A stretch of DNA of 64,000 nucleotides. It comes from Xenoacremonium recifei. Lineage: Eukaryota; Ascomycota; Sordariomycetes; Hypocreales; Nectriaceae. Position numbers and translations under genes: made by a program. This document shows, piece after piece, positions 63,909 through 64,000 of this stretch. Where the stretch lies: NCBI GenBank assembly GCA_012184525.1, contig WOFQ01000002.1:1116001-1180000 (forward strand), written 5' to 3'. The notes under the pieces were generated by a model. That model searched no databases, had not been told where the DNA came from, and saw only the letters and a list, made by a program, of their open reading frames with translations. The stretch's first letter is position 1, and the number at the start of each line of letters is the position of its first letter.

Positions 63909-64000
63909 GGTGTAAGTTGTGAGATGAGATGAGATGAGGGGAGTTGTGAGTGAGTGAGGGGTTGAGACAACACTCTGCGGTTTCGAGTGTCTCCCGGCGA

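Overview
This 64-kb window is nuclear DNA of a filamentous ascomycete (Pezizomycotina). Protein genes are split by many short GT..AG introns, mostly 47-76 nt. The families present are typical of that group: a class II DAHP synthase, a 2EXR-type protein, a Zn2Cys6 regulator, a sterol glucosyltransferase with ubiquitin-interacting motifs, an NAD(P)H xylose reductase and Ric-8. I could not fix the genus. I see no tRNA or rRNA gene, no CRISPR array and no intact transposon.

Layout from left to right. The first 1.9 kb is gene-free but dense in a palindrome built around CCCATGGG. Next come a 2EXR/F-box-like protein (+), a GFA-domain protein (+), a secreted Val/Thr/Ala-rich protein (+), RNase P subunit RPP1 (-), a small zinc-ribbon protein (+), a 1282-residue glucosyltransferase-UIM fusion (-), Sec61 beta (-) and a PSR1-like phosphatase (-). 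After a 3-kb gene-free gap lie a peroxisomal ABCD half-transporter (+), a single-pass membrane protein (+) and a large kinase-like protein with a Pro/Gln/Gly repeat tail (-). The right half holds xylose reductase (+), sds22 (-), a BEM46-type alpha/beta hydrolase (+), a BTB/POZ protein (+), Csn12 (-), ribosomal protein eL20 (+), a Zn2Cys6 regulator (-) divergent from a DUF1772/anthrone-oxygenase-family gene (+), Ric-8 (-), Rif1 (+), an MFS sugar transporter (+), glucose-6-phosphate 1-epimerase (+) and class II DAHP synthase (-).

Most genes are housekeeping and functionally unrelated; this is ordinary fungal gene order rather than one biosynthetic cluster. Three places suggest local logic. (1) The Zn2Cys6 regulator and the DUF1772 gene share a 775-bp promoter holding four CGGAC half-sites arranged as two inverted repeats, which looks like a self-contained regulator/target pair. 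(2) The sugar transporter has four CCGGGG boxes, matching the CreA/Mig1 consensus, packed in 75 bp about 1 kb upstream. (3) The xylose reductase has GGCTAA-type XlnR-like sites upstream. The least-described proteins are the kinase-like protein, the glucosyltransferase-UIM fusion, the secreted Val/Thr-rich protein and the single-pass membrane protein.

Exon boundaries were derived by eye from splice signals and from reading-frame and family continuity. Every multi-exon model listed closes in frame. Starts were restricted to ATG.
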